DNA of 64,000 nucleotides from Hyphomonadaceae bacterium (GTDB lineage: Bacteria > Pseudomonadota > Alphaproteobacteria > Caulobacterales > Aquidulcibacteraceae), in NCBI GenBank assembly GCA_016791425.1, contig JAEUMQ010000013.1, forward strand, positions 1-64,000, in the 5' to 3' direction. The translations under genes and the position numbers were made by a program. Of the stretch, positions 30,129 to 38,601 are shown one piece after another. The notes under the pieces are model-generated. The model saw only the letters and a program-made list of their open reading frames with translations, had not been told where the DNA came from and did no database searches. How positions within the stretch are numbered: the stretch's first letter is position 1; every line of letters begins with the position of its first letter.

Positions 30129-30314
30129 ATGCTCAAGTCGGAAAGGCTGACGGGCTATCGGCTGGCCCTCGCGGCGGCGGCGGCCGGCGCCCTTGCGTTC
30201 GCGGCGGCCTGCGCCAATCCCGAGCGGACGGCCGCGCCGCCTGGCCCGTCCTTCGGCCAGGCCGGCGCCGAGAGCTCCCGCGCGCCTGTCCCACCCGCCT
30301 GGGGGCGAGGCTAG
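30129..30314 (+). CDS. Small secreted or lipoprotein-like protein
   Basis: A 61-residue ORF behind a good GGAGG site. It has a basic N-terminus (MLKSERLTGYR), an Ala-rich hydrophobic core and a cysteine at residue 28 (FAAAC), followed by a Pro/Ala/Gly-rich tail. This resembles a small lipoprotein, but the residue at -3 is Ala rather than Leu, so lipidation is uncertain. It is encoded against its neighbours and converges with the YciI gene. No family recognised. Confidence 0.5.
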   Translation: MLKSERLTGYRLALAAAAAGALAFAAACANPERTAAPPGPSFGQAGAESSRAPVPPAWGRG

Positions 30315-30330
30315 CAGAGAGATGAGAAGG

Positions 30331-30639
30331 CTAGAACGTGACCGGCGTCAGCGCCTCGGGCCCGGCCACGGTCGTCCATTCCCGGACACGCCAGCCGGTC
30401 GCGACACCGTTGATGACGTAGGGATCGGCGCGCGCGTAATCCTCCACGATCTGCCGCGACGCGACCTTGAAGACGAGCACGCCGATCGGGGGCCCGCTCT
30501 CGTCCGTGCATGCGCCCGCGAGCGAAATCTCGCCCCGCTCCACCAGCGGCATGGCGTGGGCGAAATGGGCTTTCCGGAAGCCGCCCCGCCGCTCCATGTA
30601 GTCGGGCGCGTAATCGTAGAAGAGGAGGAAGTGCTTCAT
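30331..30639 (-). CDS. YciI-like (DGPF/ferredoxin-fold) protein
   Basis: A 102-residue protein of the YciI superfamily, recognised from the N-terminal KHFLLFYDYAPDYMERR, the central HAMPLVERGEISLAGACTD and the C-terminal DPYVINGVATGWRVREW. The central region carries the His/Asp residues conserved in the family. YciI proteins form dimeric alpha/beta barrels with proposed lyase or dehydrochlorinase-like chemistry; the substrate is unknown. It lies 6 bp after the small membrane gene at 30646 and ends the minus-strand island between nuoF and nuoG. Confidence 0.85.
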   Translation of the reverse strand: MKHFLLFYDYAPDYMERRGGFRKAHFAHAMPLVERGEISLAGACTDESGPPIGVLVFKVASRQIVEDYARADPYVINGVATGWRVREWTTVAGPEALTPVTF

Positions 30640-30645
30640 GCGTTC

Positions 30646-30816
30646 CTACTCGGCCGCATGATGGCTGGGCGGCTTCCCGAAGAGCCGCCGCCACACGACC
30701 GTGAAACCGGCCCAGAACCGCTCTCGGCCCAAGCCCCAAGCGAGAACCAGCGCCGCCAGCAAGACCGTGCGAAGGAGAAGGTCTGCACCTTCCGGAGAGA
30801 TCGCCCAGAAGCTCAT
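30646..30816 (-). CDS. Small membrane protein, 56 residues
   Basis: A short ORF (MSFWAISPEG...SHHAAE) with one hydrophobic helix (about residues 13-30) followed by a basic, tryptophan-containing stretch (ERFWAGFTVVWRRLFGK). Its ATG overlaps the stop of the upstream gene by 4 bp (ATGA), and the YciI gene follows after 6 bp. These junctions support a real, translationally coupled gene. No family recognised. Confidence 0.6.
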   Translation of the reverse strand: MSFWAISPEGADLLLRTVLLAALVLAWGLGRERFWAGFTVVWRRLFGKPPSHHAAE

Positions 30817-31055
30817 GATCGATCCTCTATATCACGAACCAGGAAGCACGCGAACAGATGCAGCCCGCCCGCCAGCAGCCCCAGTCCCATCCTGATCGGC
30901 AACGAAAGCAATTGTGCCGCGACCGGATTGACGAAGTCGCCGACGAAGGCCGTGATCGCCACAGCGATGGCCAGCGCGTTCACTGCGGCCCCGCGGAGCT
31001 TGCGCTGCTCGTTGCGGGCCTCCCGCGCCAACGGCGGCAGCCAAGGCGCGTTCAT
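30813..31055 (-). CDS. Small membrane protein, 80 residues
   Basis: The product has a charged N-terminus (PPLAREARNEQRKLRGAA) and two hydrophobic segments (about residues 23-40 and 50-73), consistent with a two-helix inner-membrane protein. It lies 30 bp after the methyltransferase-like gene and overlaps the 56-residue ORF by 4 bp. Function unknown. Confidence 0.6.
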   Translation of the reverse strand: MNAPWLPPLAREARNEQRKLRGAAVNALAIAVAITAFVGDFVNPVAAQLLSLPIRMGLGLLAGGLHLFACFLVRDIEDRS

Positions 31056-31085
31056 GGGCGACCCCCTCGTCGCCGCAACCTGTCG

Positions 31086-32063
31086 TTAAGTGCGCACAGG
31101 CGCAAGTTCGGCCCGACCGTCGCGCTGAACGGCGAGGAAACGCGGCCCGAAACTGATATTGCGCCCGCTCGCGACCGTCACCAATTCCTCCAGGGGCGCC
31201 GCGCGCACCGATTCTTCCGGCCGCGAAACGTAGAGCTCGGCATAGAGCAGCCCCTCCGCCTCCAGCCCCGACGGATCGAGCTCGCGCTTGCGCAGAAGCT
31301 CCATGGTCTGCCCCGCTTCGGCCTCGTCGCGGAAACGGCGCTGCACGAACACCGCCGATCGCAGCTTCTCCGTCACCAGACCGGCCCGCGCGAGCGCGCC
31401 TGCAATCGGCGCATAATCGAACATCCGGAGCACGAAATTCACCACCCACGGCTTACGCCGCGCGCAGCATCCCAAAACCGCTTCAAACGTCCGCTCGCTG
31501 ACATACCCCACGCACCCGGTGGAGAAGACGATATCCACGCCCGCAAGCGACCGCTCCAGCTCCGACGTCGGCGCCCCCGCCTCGAAATCGAAGGCAACGC
31601 CCTCGTCCGCCAACCCCGCATCGACCGCATACGTCACCGCCGGCGCCGAAACGTCCGCCACGATCAGCCGCTCCGCGCGCGTGCGCGGCCAGGACTGGAA
31701 ATACGCGCGGTCGAACGCGCGCAAGTCAGCGGAACCGAGAGCCATCATCTCCTGCCGTGCATAGCGCCGCCGCAGCATGTCGAACGTCACCGGATGGCGG
31801 AAGAGCGCAGCGTTGATGCCATAGGAGGAACCCAGATCGAGCATCGTGGCCGCGCGGCCCGTCTCCCTCCTGCGAGCGCTCGCAATCTGGCGGATGATCG
31901 GCCTGGCAAGATCCGGGATTGAATAATCGAGCGATCCGAGCACTGCGAAATACGCGCGTGGATCTTCCTTGCGATAGATGTCGTCGAATGAGGCTTTCAC
32001 GTCGTTCGGATCGAAGAAATCGTCGCGCGACGCGCTATCGGTGAGTTGAACCGTATTTTCCAT
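31086..32063 (-). CDS. Class I SAM-dependent methyltransferase-like protein
   Basis: The 325-residue protein has a plausible SAM-binding motif I, TMLDLGSSYGINAAL, followed by Rossmann-like segments (AERLIVADVSAPAV, GVDIVFSTGCVGYV). This suggests a methyltransferase, but no substrate-specific motif is seen. The best start is the ATG of MENTVQL, 8 bp after AGGAGG; two in-frame TTG codons lie just upstream. A 230-bp gap separates it from nuoF, so it may have its own promoter. It interrupts the usual nuoF-nuoG junction. Confidence 0.7.
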   Translation of the reverse strand: MENTVQLTDSASRDDFFDPNDVKASFDDIYRKEDPRAYFAVLGSLDYSIPDLARPIIRQIASARRRETGRAATMLDLGSSYGINAALFRHPVTFDMLRRRYARQEMMALGSADLRAFDRAYFQSWPRTRAERLIVADVSAPAVTYAVDAGLADEGVAFDFEAGAPTSELERSLAGVDIVFSTGCVGYVSERTFEAVLGCCARRKPWVVNFVLRMFDYAPIAGALARAGLVTEKLRSAVFVQRRFRDEAEAGQTMELLRKRELDPSGLEAEGLLYAELYVSRPEESVRAAPLEELVTVASGRNISFGPRFLAVQRDGRAELAPVRT

Positions 32064-32293
32064 CAACAAATCCTCCTGCGGGCGAGCGCATGGTCACGAA
32101 ATCGCATGACGAATGACTCGCACGGGGCGGGCGCGCCCGTGTGTGACGCCCTGGTCCTCCTGGGTGAGATGATTGTTATGTAATGCGATTTGTTCCGCGA
32201 GGCAACCCGCGCGGGGCCGCGCGCCGAACATCGCGCGAACATCTCGCACGCGGATAATAGTTGCCGCTGACGCCAACTTAATTCGCCGCGCCG

Positions 32294-33601
32294 CTACTCC
32301 GCGGCCACCGGCGTGCGCACCTGATGCACGCCCTTCGCCGCACGGTAGCGGTCGATGCGCTGCTCGATCTCGCCCCTAAAGTGGCGAATGAGGCCTTGGA
32401 TCGGCCATGCGGCGGCGTCTCCGAGCGCACAGATCGTGTGCCCTTCCACCTGCCCCGCCACGTCGAGCAGAAGGTCGATCTCGGCATGCTCGGCCTCCCC
32501 GAGCGCCATGCGCTCAAGGACGCGCCACATCCAGCCGGTGCCCTCCCGGCACGGCGTGCACTGTCCACAGCTCTCGTGCTTGTAGAAATACGCGATCCGC
32601 GCGATCGCGCGCACGATGTCGGTGGACTGGTCCATCACGATCACCGCCGCGGTGCCAAGCCCGGACTTGAGCGCCACGAGCGAGTCGAAATCCATGAGCG
32701 CGGTTTCCGCGTGCTCGGCCGTGATGCAGCGCACGGACGATCCCCCGGGGATCACGGCCTTCAGATTGCTCCAGCCGCCGCGCACGCCGCCCGCATGCTC
32801 CTCGATGAGCTGCTTCAGCGGAATGCTCATCGCCTCTTCGATGTTGCAGGGCTTGTTCACGTGCCCGGAGATGCAGAACACCTTGGTGCCGGTGTTGTTG
32901 GCGCGCCCGATGCCGGCGAACCATTTCGCGCCGCGCCGCAGGATGGTCGGCACGACGGCGATGGATTCCACGTTGTTCACTGTCGTGGGGCAGCCATAGA
33001 GCCCGGCATTGGCCGGGAACGGCGGCTTGAGGCGCGGCTGGCCCTTCTTGCCTTCGAGGCTTTCCAGGAGCGCGGTCTCTTCCCCGCAGATATAGGCGCC
33101 CGCGCCGTGGCTGACATGGAGATCGAAATCCCAGCCGTGGATGTTGTTCTTGCCGATCAGCCTGGCTTCGTAGGCTTCCTTGATCGCCGCCTCGAGCACT
33201 TCCCGCTCGGTGACGTATTCGCCGCGGATATAGATGTAGGCCGCGTGCGCCTGCATCGCGAAGGAGGCGATGAGACACCCTTCGATCAAGAGATGCGGAT
33301 CGTGCCGCATCATGTCGCGGTCCTTGCAGGTGCCCGGTTCGCTCTCGTCGGCGTTCACGACGAGATAATGCGGCCGGTCCTTCACTTCCTTCGGCATGAA
33401 CGACCACTTGAGACCGGTCGGGAAGCCCGCGCCGCCGCGGCCGCGCAGGCCTGAATCCTTCGTCTGCTGGATGATCCAGTCGCGCCCGCACGCGATCATG
33501 TCGGCGGTGGCGTTCCACGCGCCGCGCTTCTTCGCCGCTTCGAGCCGCCAATCGTGCAGCCCGTAGAGATTGAGGAAGATGCGATCCTTGTCCGCCAGCA
33601 T
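32294..33601 (-). CDS. nuoF: NADH dehydrogenase subunit F
   Basis: A 435-residue subunit that binds NADH and FMN, with the 4Fe-4S cluster N3. FMN/NADH motifs [10 protein letters not shown] (54-63) and [13 protein letters not shown] are present. The cluster ligands are in [12 protein letters not shown] and [13 protein letters not shown]. Length matches alphaproteobacterial NuoF. It starts 4 bp after the small membrane gene at 33606. Confidence 0.97.
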   Translation of the reverse strand: MLADKDRIFLNLYGLHDWRLEAAKKRGAWNATADMIACGRDWIIQQTKDSGLRGRGGAGFPTGLKWSFMPKEVKDRPHYLVVNADESEPGTCKDRDMMRHDPHLLIEGCLIASFAMQAHAAYIYIRGEYVTEREVLEAAIKEAYEARLIGKNNIHGWDFDLHVSHGAGAYICGEETALLESLEGKKGQPRLKPPFPANAGLYGCPTTVNNVESIAVVPTILRRGAKWFAGIGRANNTGTKVFCISGHVNKPCNIEEAMSIPLKQLIEEHAGGVRGGWSNLKAVIPGGSSVRCITAEHAETALMDFDSLVALKSGLGTAAVIVMDQSTDIVRAIARIAYFYKHESCGQCTPCREGTGWMWRVLERMALGEAEHAEIDLLLDVAGQVEGHTICALGDAAAWPIQGLIRHFRGEIEQRIDRYRAAKGVHQVRTPVAAE

Positions 33602-33605
33602 GCGA

Positions 33606-33998
33606 CTAACCTTTAGGACCGCTGTTCGTCGCGGTCATGAAGACACGAATGAAGAACCAAAGCCCGCCGACCGCCGGCGCGATGACCGCGACCGACATCA
33701 GCGGCCGCTGCTCGCCGAACGCCATGTATCCGGCGATGCCGAAGCACGCGAGTCCGGCGGCGAGATAGACCCCGATCGCGCCCTTCGCGAAGACGTTCGC
33801 CGCGCCGACCGAGCGCACGCTCTCCTCTGTCGGAAGCCGGCGCTTCGCCAGGTACGGCGCATCCCCTCCCCCTAACGGGGAGGGGTGAGGGGTGGGGGGC
33901 CTCGAGGATGAAGCGTTCGCGCCGCTTTCTCCTGCATGCCCCCCCTCCCTACCCTCCCCCGCAAGGGGGGAGGGGGCGTTCTTTTCATCAGCGCTCAT
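33606..33998 (-). CDS. Small two-helix membrane protein with an in-frame palindromic insertion
   Basis: A 130-residue ORF with two hydrophobic helices (about residues 71-93 and 99-120). Residues 8-45 are encoded by palindromic element copy 6 and read [12 protein letters not shown] ... [14 protein letters not shown], a Gly/Pro-rich tail expected to be disordered. The ATG overlaps the nuoE stop by 4 bp (ATGA) and nuoF begins 4 bp after its stop, so the reading frame is anchored at both ends. Without the element the protein would be about 92 residues. Role unknown; it is inferred to be complex-I-linked by position only. Confidence 0.7.
   Translation of the reverse strand: MSADEKNAPSPLAGEGREGGHAGESGANASSSRPPTPHPSPLGGGDAPYLAKRRLPTEESVRSVGAANVFAKGAIGVYLAAGLACFGIAGYMAFGEQRPLMSVAVIAPAVGGLWFFIRVFMTATNSGPKG
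33862..33976. repeat. GC-rich double palindrome, copy 6 (inside coding region)
   Basis: Arms 33862-33900 and 33937-33976, with a 36-bp spacer. It lies wholly inside the small membrane gene at 33606-33998 and keeps its frame open. Confidence 0.9.
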
Positions 33999-34654
33999 GA
34001 TGACGCGGGCGCAGGCTTGTTCGGCAGGCTCACCGGTTGCGCGAGCGAGCCGTCATAGAGCGAAGGATCGGTCAGCGCCTTCGCGCCGCCTTCGGGCGCG
34101 GAGGTCTGGCGCCCGCGCGCCGAGCCGGGGGAAACCTTTTCCCCTTTCGCCAGCTTCTCGATGATCGCGGCGAGATCCTCCGCCGTGAGATCCTCGTGGT
34201 AGCGGTCATTGATCGCCACCACCGGCGCGTTCACGCAGCCGCCGAGGCACTCCACCTCTTCCCAAGAGAAATTGCCATCGACCGTGACGTCGAACTTCTC
34301 CCCGATCCGCTTGTGGCAGACTTTCTTGAGGTCCTCCGCGCCGCGCAGCATGCATGGCGTGGTGCCGCAGACCTGCAGATGATAGCGCCCCGCCGGCTGC
34401 AGGCGCAGCATCGTGTAGAAGGTCGCCACCTCGAGCACGCGGATCTTCGGCATGCCGAGGAGGTCGCCGATCGCGCGGATGGCCGGCTCGCTCACCCAGC
34501 CTTCCTGCTGCTGCACGAGCCACAGGATCGGCAGCACCGCCGAGGCCTTGCGGTCCTCCGGAAACTTGCCGAGCCAGAAGCGGATCTGTTCTTGCGTCGC
34601 GTCGCTGAATGCGAAGCTGGCGGGTTGTTTCTCGGCGAGGCGGCGGGCGGACAT
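33995..34654 (-). CDS. nuoE: NADH dehydrogenase subunit E
   Basis: A 219-residue thioredoxin-fold subunit with 2Fe-2S cluster N1a. The ligands are C96, C101, C136 and C140 (VCGTTPCML and CLGGCVNAP). A Ser/Pro-rich extension of about 50 residues follows the core, ending PNKPAPASS; it is longer than in E. coli. The start is MSARRLAEKQ; upstream in-frame codons overlap the NTF2-like gene. Confidence 0.96.
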   Translation of the reverse strand: MSARRLAEKQPASFAFSDATQEQIRFWLGKFPEDRKASAVLPILWLVQQQEGWVSEPAIRAIGDLLGMPKIRVLEVATFYTMLRLQPAGRYHLQVCGTTPCMLRGAEDLKKVCHKRIGEKFDVTVDGNFSWEEVECLGGCVNAPVVAINDRYHEDLTAEDLAAIIEKLAKGEKVSPGSARGRQTSAPEGGAKALTDPSLYDGSLAQPVSLPNKPAPASS

Positions 34655-34664
34655 GAGCGTCTCT

Positions 34665-35006
34665 CTAGGCGGAACGGGCGAAATCGACGCGGGCGATGCG
34701 CCCGTCGCGTAGCGTGTAGATGGCCGCGACCTCGAAGCGTTCGCCGCCAGGGGCGCGCTCGACGTCCTCGTGATCGATGACCACTCCTTCGCCCACAACG
34801 ATGCGGCTCAGGAGCCGCGCTTTGTTCTTCGGGAACTTCGCGAAGAGGTCCTTGTGGCGCTTGCGCACAGCCTCGATCCCCTCGGCGAGCACCGGCCCGT
34901 TCAAGGTCGCGAGCACGCAATCAGGCGCATAGAACGAACAGAAGCGCTCGAGATCCTGGTCGTTGTACGCCAGGAACTGGCCATGGACGACGGCGCCTGA
35001 ACTCAC
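34665..35006 (-). CDS. NTF2/SnoaL-like protein
   Basis: A 113-residue single-domain protein matching the NTF2/SnoaL cone fold: an N-terminal helix (YNDQDLERFCSFYAPDCVL), VLAEGIEAVRKRHKDLF and a C-terminal strand GRIARVDFARS. Such proteins bind small ligands or catalyse isomerisations. The start codon is GTG and overlaps the upstream stop as GTGA. It lies between nuoD and nuoE, but no complex I role is known for it. Confidence 0.75.
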   Translation of the reverse strand: MSSGAVVHGQFLAYNDQDLERFCSFYAPDCVLATLNGPVLAEGIEAVRKRHKDLFAKFPKNKARLLSRIVVGEGVVIDHEDVERAPGGERFEVAAIYTLRDGRIARVDFARSA

Positions 35007-35413
35007 GCGGGCGATCTCCCCTCGATCTGGTCGAGCCGCGTCAGCTGCTTCTGCGTCTCATCGAGAGTGCGCAGGAGCGAGGCGCGGCGGTAGGCGCGCA
35101 GATACGTCTTGATCACCGGCGCGCGCAAGAGCGCGCCCCGTCGGATGAGGATAAGCAGCAGGAAGGCCGGGAGATACGACAGCGACGAGCTGGCCGAAGG
35201 GCTGTGGTGGTCCGCCATGCCCATCACCGAAAGCCGCAGCGGCAGGATGACGAACGCGATGAGAAGCCCGATGACGAGCCCCTGGATCGCCGCGCCGATC
35301 CGCACGCGGAGCGGATGGTGCTCCACATGCGCCGGCTTGAACATGAAGAAGGACGAGATCACGAACGCCGCCGTGATCGTGAGCGCAACCGCCCCTTCGA
35401 TCCAAAGCATCAT
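35003..35413 (-). CDS. Four-helix membrane protein of unknown function
   Basis: A 136-residue protein with about three to four hydrophobic segments (residues 3-25, 43-64, 78-92) and a basic cytosolic tail (YLRAYRRASLLRTLDETQKQL). It begins 18 bp after nuoD and overlaps the NTF2-like gene by 4 bp, so it is probably co-translated with the nuo genes. No family recognised. Confidence 0.65.
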   Translation of the reverse strand: MMLWIEGAVALTITAAFVISSFFMFKPAHVEHHPLRVRIGAAIQGLVIGLLIAFVILPLRLSVMGMADHHSPSASSSLSYLPAFLLLILIRRGALLRAPVIKTYLRAYRRASLLRTLDETQKQLTRLDQIEGRSPA

Positions 35414-35431
35414 GGCCGCAGCATCATGTGC

Positions 35432-36634
35432 TCACCGGTCGATCTCGCCGAACACGATGTCGAGCGAGCCAAGGATAGCGCTCACATCGGCCAGCATGTG
35501 ACCCTTGTTCATGTAATCCATCGCCGCCAGGTGCGGGAACCCCGGCGCCCGTATCTTGCACCGGTACGGACGGTTCGTGCCGTCCGCGACGAGATAGACG
35601 CCGAACTCGCCCTTCGGCGCCTCGACCGCCGCATAGGCTTCGCCGGGGCCGACGTGAAAGCCTTCGGTGTAGAGCTTGAAGTGATGGATGAGCGCCTCCA
35701 TCGAGGTCTTCATCTCCGCGCGCCTGGGCGGCGCGACCTTCGAATGCTCGGGCATCACCGGGCCCGGCGTCTTCCGCAGGAGCTCGATGCACTGGAGCAT
35801 GATCTTGTTGGACTCCCGCATCTCCTCCATCCGGCAGAGATAGCGGTCGTAGCAATCGCCGTTCTTCCCGACCGGAATCTTGAACGCGAGCTCCGAATAG
35901 ATCTCGTAAGGCTGCGCCCGGCGGAGATCCCACGCCATGCCCGACCCGCGCACCATGACGCCGGAGAAGCCCCAGGCGAGCGCGTCCTGCACCGTCACCA
36001 CCCCGATATCGGCGTTGCGCTGCTTGAAGATGCGGTTGTCGGTGATCAGCGTTTCGATGTCGTCGAGCACCTTTGGGAAGTGCTTGCAGAAGCCTTCGAT
36101 GTCGTCGATCAGCGCCGGCGGCAGGTCCTGGTGCACGCCGCCGGGGCGGAAATAGGCCGCATGCATGCGCGAGCCCGACGCGCGCTCATAGAACACCATG
36201 AGCTTCTCGCGCTCTTCGAAACCCCAGAGCGGCGGGGTGAGCGCGCCCACGTCCATCGCCTGCGTGGTGACGTTGAGGATGTGGTTTAAGAGCCGCCCGA
36301 TCTCGCAGAAGAGCACGCGGATGATGGAAGCGCGTCGCGGAACCTCGATGCCGGCGATCTTCTCGATCGCCAGGCAGAACGCATGCTCCTGGTTCATCGG
36401 CGCGACGTAATCGAGCCGGTCGAAATACGGGATCGCCTGCAGATAGGTCTTGTACTCGATCAGCTTCTCGGTGCCGCGATGCAAGAGGCCGATGTGCGGA
36501 TCGACACGCTCGACGATCTCGCCGTCCAATTCCAGCACGAGCCGGAGCACGCCGTGCGCGGCCGGGTGCTGCGGTCCGAAATTGATCGTGAAGGTGCGCT
36601 TCTCTTCGGGAGCGGCGCCAACGTCGTCAGCCAT
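35432..36634 (-). CDS. nuoD: NADH dehydrogenase subunit D
   Basis: A 400-residue 49-kDa-type subunit lining the quinone site, related to NiFe-hydrogenase large subunits. Family motifs [21 protein letters not shown] (quinone-site His), [16 protein letters not shown] and the C-terminal [13 protein letters not shown] are intact. It is a separate gene from nuoC. The upstream gap contains the heptad array of the four-helix-bundle element. Confidence 0.97.
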   Translation of the reverse strand: MADDVGAAPEEKRTFTINFGPQHPAAHGVLRLVLELDGEIVERVDPHIGLLHRGTEKLIEYKTYLQAIPYFDRLDYVAPMNQEHAFCLAIEKIAGIEVPRRASIIRVLFCEIGRLLNHILNVTTQAMDVGALTPPLWGFEEREKLMVFYERASGSRMHAAYFRPGGVHQDLPPALIDDIEGFCKHFPKVLDDIETLITDNRIFKQRNADIGVVTVQDALAWGFSGVMVRGSGMAWDLRRAQPYEIYSELAFKIPVGKNGDCYDRYLCRMEEMRESNKIMLQCIELLRKTPGPVMPEHSKVAPPRRAEMKTSMEALIHHFKLYTEGFHVGPGEAYAAVEAPKGEFGVYLVADGTNRPYRCKIRAPGFPHLAAMDYMNKGHMLADVSAILGSLDIVFGEIDR

Positions 36635-36649
36635 GGGACGCTCCTGAGC

Positions 36650-37101
36650 GCGAATGGCGAATGGCGAATGGCGAATGGATCATCCCTCGCGCTCCAGCTT
36701 GGCCTGCAATGACCGGATCAGCGACCGCAACCGCTTGCCGAGGGACTCGCAGGGCGCCATCAAAACGCCCAGACGTTCCTCGGAGAGGATTTCCACCTCC
36801 TTCGCCAAATAGAGATGCGTCTCCAGCTCCTTCAACGATCCCTGCGCGACCCGCAATCCCTGCATGAAGGACTTTGTGTGCTCGCGGCCATGCCCCTCGG
36901 CGATGTTGACGGGAACTGAAGCAGCGGCCCGCCGGATTTGCGAAGTCAACCCGTACAGCTCCTCTCGCGGGAACGATTTCGTCTCCCGATAGAGCAGCGC
37001 AGCCAGGGCCACACCGTCTCTCCAGACAGTCAGGTCGCGGTAGGAATTGATCTCGTCCGCCACGTCGATCCCAATTCGCCATTCGCTATTCGCCATTCGC
37101 C
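36650..37101. mobile_element. Putative mobile element: four-helix-bundle gene bounded by inverted heptad arrays
   Basis: The left end (36650-36677) is four perfect GCGAATG heptads. The right end (37074-37101) is four inverted heptads (ATTCGCC/ATTCGCT). The 452-bp unit contains a single gene (36680-37096) and lies between nuoC and nuoD. No transposase is encoded. Two related palindromes without the gene occur at 10305-10394 and 14646-14722. Mobility is inferred from this distribution. Confidence 0.65.
36680..37096 (-). CDS. Four-helix-bundle protein (S23/IVS family)
   Basis: A 138-residue protein with the family pattern [47 protein letters not shown] and [14 protein letters not shown], matching the S23/23S-rRNA intervening-sequence family and the Avd-like four-helix bundles. 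The fold suggests a homopentameric nucleic-acid-binding barrel by analogy; function is unknown. Its first codons (MANSEWRIG) are encoded by the heptad repeat, and the ATG overlaps the nuoC stop by 11 bp. It is not known as a complex I component. Confidence 0.88.
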   Translation of the reverse strand: MANSEWRIGIDVADEINSYRDLTVWRDGVALAALLYRETKSFPREELYGLTSQIRRAAASVPVNIAEGHGREHTKSFMQGLRVAQGSLKELETHLYLAKEVEILSEERLGVLMAPCESLGKRLRSLIRSLQAKLEREG

Positions 37102-37685
37102 TTTTCGCCGCCAGGCGAAAGCATGCCTTCCCACGGGCTCATGAAATCGAAATTGCGGAACGCCTGCGGCAGCTTCACCGGCTCGTAGACCACGCGTTTC
37201 TGCTCGGGGTCGTAGCGAACTTCCACGTGCCCGGAGAGCGGGAATTCCTTCCTGAGCGGATAGCCCTGGAAGCCGTAATCGGTGAGCAGGCGCCGCAGGT
37301 CCGGATGCCCGGAGAAGAGGATGCCGTACATGTCGAACGCCTCGCGCTCGAACCAGTCCGCCACGGGAAAGACGCCGACGACCGAGGGAACCGGCGTCGC
37401 CTCGTCGGTCTCGATCTTCACCCGCACGCGCTGGTTCAGGCGCATCGACAGCATGTGGTAGACGACGTCGAACCGCTTGCCGCGCTCGGGATAATCCACG
37501 CCGCAGATGTCGATCAGCGTCTGGAAGAGGCACTTCTTGTCGTCGCGCAGGAAACGCAGGATCGCGAGGATGTCGGCCGCTTTCGCTTCGACCGTGAGCT
37601 CGCCGAACGCGATCTGCCATTTGCGCACGCCGTCGCCCATGGAATTGGCGATATGCGCGCCGAGCTCCTTCAAAGCATCGCTCAT
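37086..37685 (-). CDS. nuoC: NADH dehydrogenase subunit C
   Basis: A 199-residue 30-kDa-type subunit of the peripheral arm. The signature region [20 protein letters not shown] and [19 protein letters not shown] are present. The C-terminus after [17 protein letters not shown] reads ANGE-stop and is encoded by the heptad array, so the last residues were supplied by the inserted element. The ATG overlaps the nuoB stop by 4 bp. Confidence 0.96.
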   Translation of the reverse strand: MSDALKELGAHIANSMGDGVRKWQIAFGELTVEAKAADILAILRFLRDDKKCLFQTLIDICGVDYPERGKRFDVVYHMLSMRLNQRVRVKIETDEATPVPSVVGVFPVADWFEREAFDMYGILFSGHPDLRRLLTDYGFQGYPLRKEFPLSGHVEVRYDPEQKRVVYEPVKLPQAFRNFDFMSPWEGMLSPGGEKANGE

Positions 37686-38245
37686 CGTTCGATCGAGCCT
37701 TCGCGGCGGATCTTCCGCTGCAACTGAAGGACGCCGTAGACCAGCGCTTCGGCGGTCGGCGGGCAGCCGGGGATGTAAATGTCCACCGGCACGATGCGGT
37801 CGCAGCCGCGCACGACCGCATACGAATAGTGGTAATAGCCCCCGCCGTTCGCGCACGATCCCATCGAGATCACGTAGCGCGGCTCGGGCATCTGGTCGTA
37901 GACCTTCCGCAGCGCCGGGGCCATCTTGTTGGTGAGCGTGCCCGCCACGATCATCACGTCGCTTTGCCGTGGGGACGCGCGCGGCGCGAAGCCGAAGCGC
38001 TCGAGATCATAGCGCGGCATCGAGGCCTGCATCATCTCCACCGCGCAGCACGCAAGGCCGAACGTCATCCACATGAGCGAACCGGTGCGCGCCCAGGTGA
38101 TGAGGTCGTCCGCGGCCGCGACGAAGAAGCCCTTGTCGGCGAGCTCGTTCGAAAGCCCCGTGAAGAACGGGTCGTTCTCGCGCTGCGGATAATCGCCCTT
38201 GAGCGCGATCTGGCCGGACGGCGGAAAGCTGGTCTCTACTCCCAT
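37682..38245 (-). CDS. nuoB: NADH dehydrogenase subunit B
   Basis: A 187-residue (PSST) subunit carrying terminal cluster N2. The ligands C66, C67 ([10 protein letters not shown]), C131 (GSCANGGG) and C161 ([11 protein letters not shown]) are all present. The start at MGVETSFPP overlaps nuoA by 10 bp; a start 7 codons earlier is possible. Confidence 0.97.
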   Translation of the reverse strand: MGVETSFPPSGQIALKGDYPQRENDPFFTGLSNELADKGFFVAAADDLITWARTGSLMWMTFGLACCAVEMMQASMPRYDLERFGFAPRASPRQSDVMIVAGTLTNKMAPALRKVYDQMPEPRYVISMGSCANGGGYYHYSYAVVRGCDRIVPVDIYIPGCPPTAEALVYGVLQLQRKIRREGSIER

Positions 38246-38601
38246 TCGAGCGCGCCTTTCGCCCATTCATAGATGAAGCCGACGGTGAGCACGCCGAGGA
38301 ACGCCATCACCGACCAGAAGCCGTAGACGCCCACATCGTCGAGGCTGAGCACGAGCGGAAAGAGGAACGCCACTTCCAGGTCGAAGATGATGAAGAGGAT
38401 CGACACCAGATAGAAGCGCACGTCGAACTTCATCCGCGCATCGTCGAATGCGTTGAACCCGCACTCATACGCCGACACCTTTTCGATGTCGGGGTTCTTC
38501 GGCGCGACCACCCAGGCGGCCAGCATGAAACCGACCCCCATCGCCGCCGCGATCCCGAGGAAGATGACGATGGGGAGGTATTCGGTCAGGTTGAATGTCA
38601 T
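38236..38601 (-). CDS. nuoA: NADH dehydrogenase subunit A
   Basis: A 121-residue three-helix membrane subunit. The loop [24 protein letters not shown] with its accessible cysteine, and [18 protein letters not shown] with conserved acidic residues, are standard. It is the first nuo gene and is divergent from opgH. Confidence 0.97.
   Translation of the reverse strand: MTFNLTEYLPIVIFLGIAAAMGVGFMLAAWVVAPKNPDIEKVSAYECGFNAFDDARMKFDVRFYLVSILFIIFDLEVAFLFPLVLSLDDVGVYGFWSVMAFLGVLTVGFIYEWAKGALEWE

Noticed and set aside
36680-37096. Naming the four-helix-bundle gene as ribosomal protein S23
   Set aside because: The database name derives from 23S rRNA intervening sequences. There is no rRNA here and no evidence that this is a ribosomal protein.
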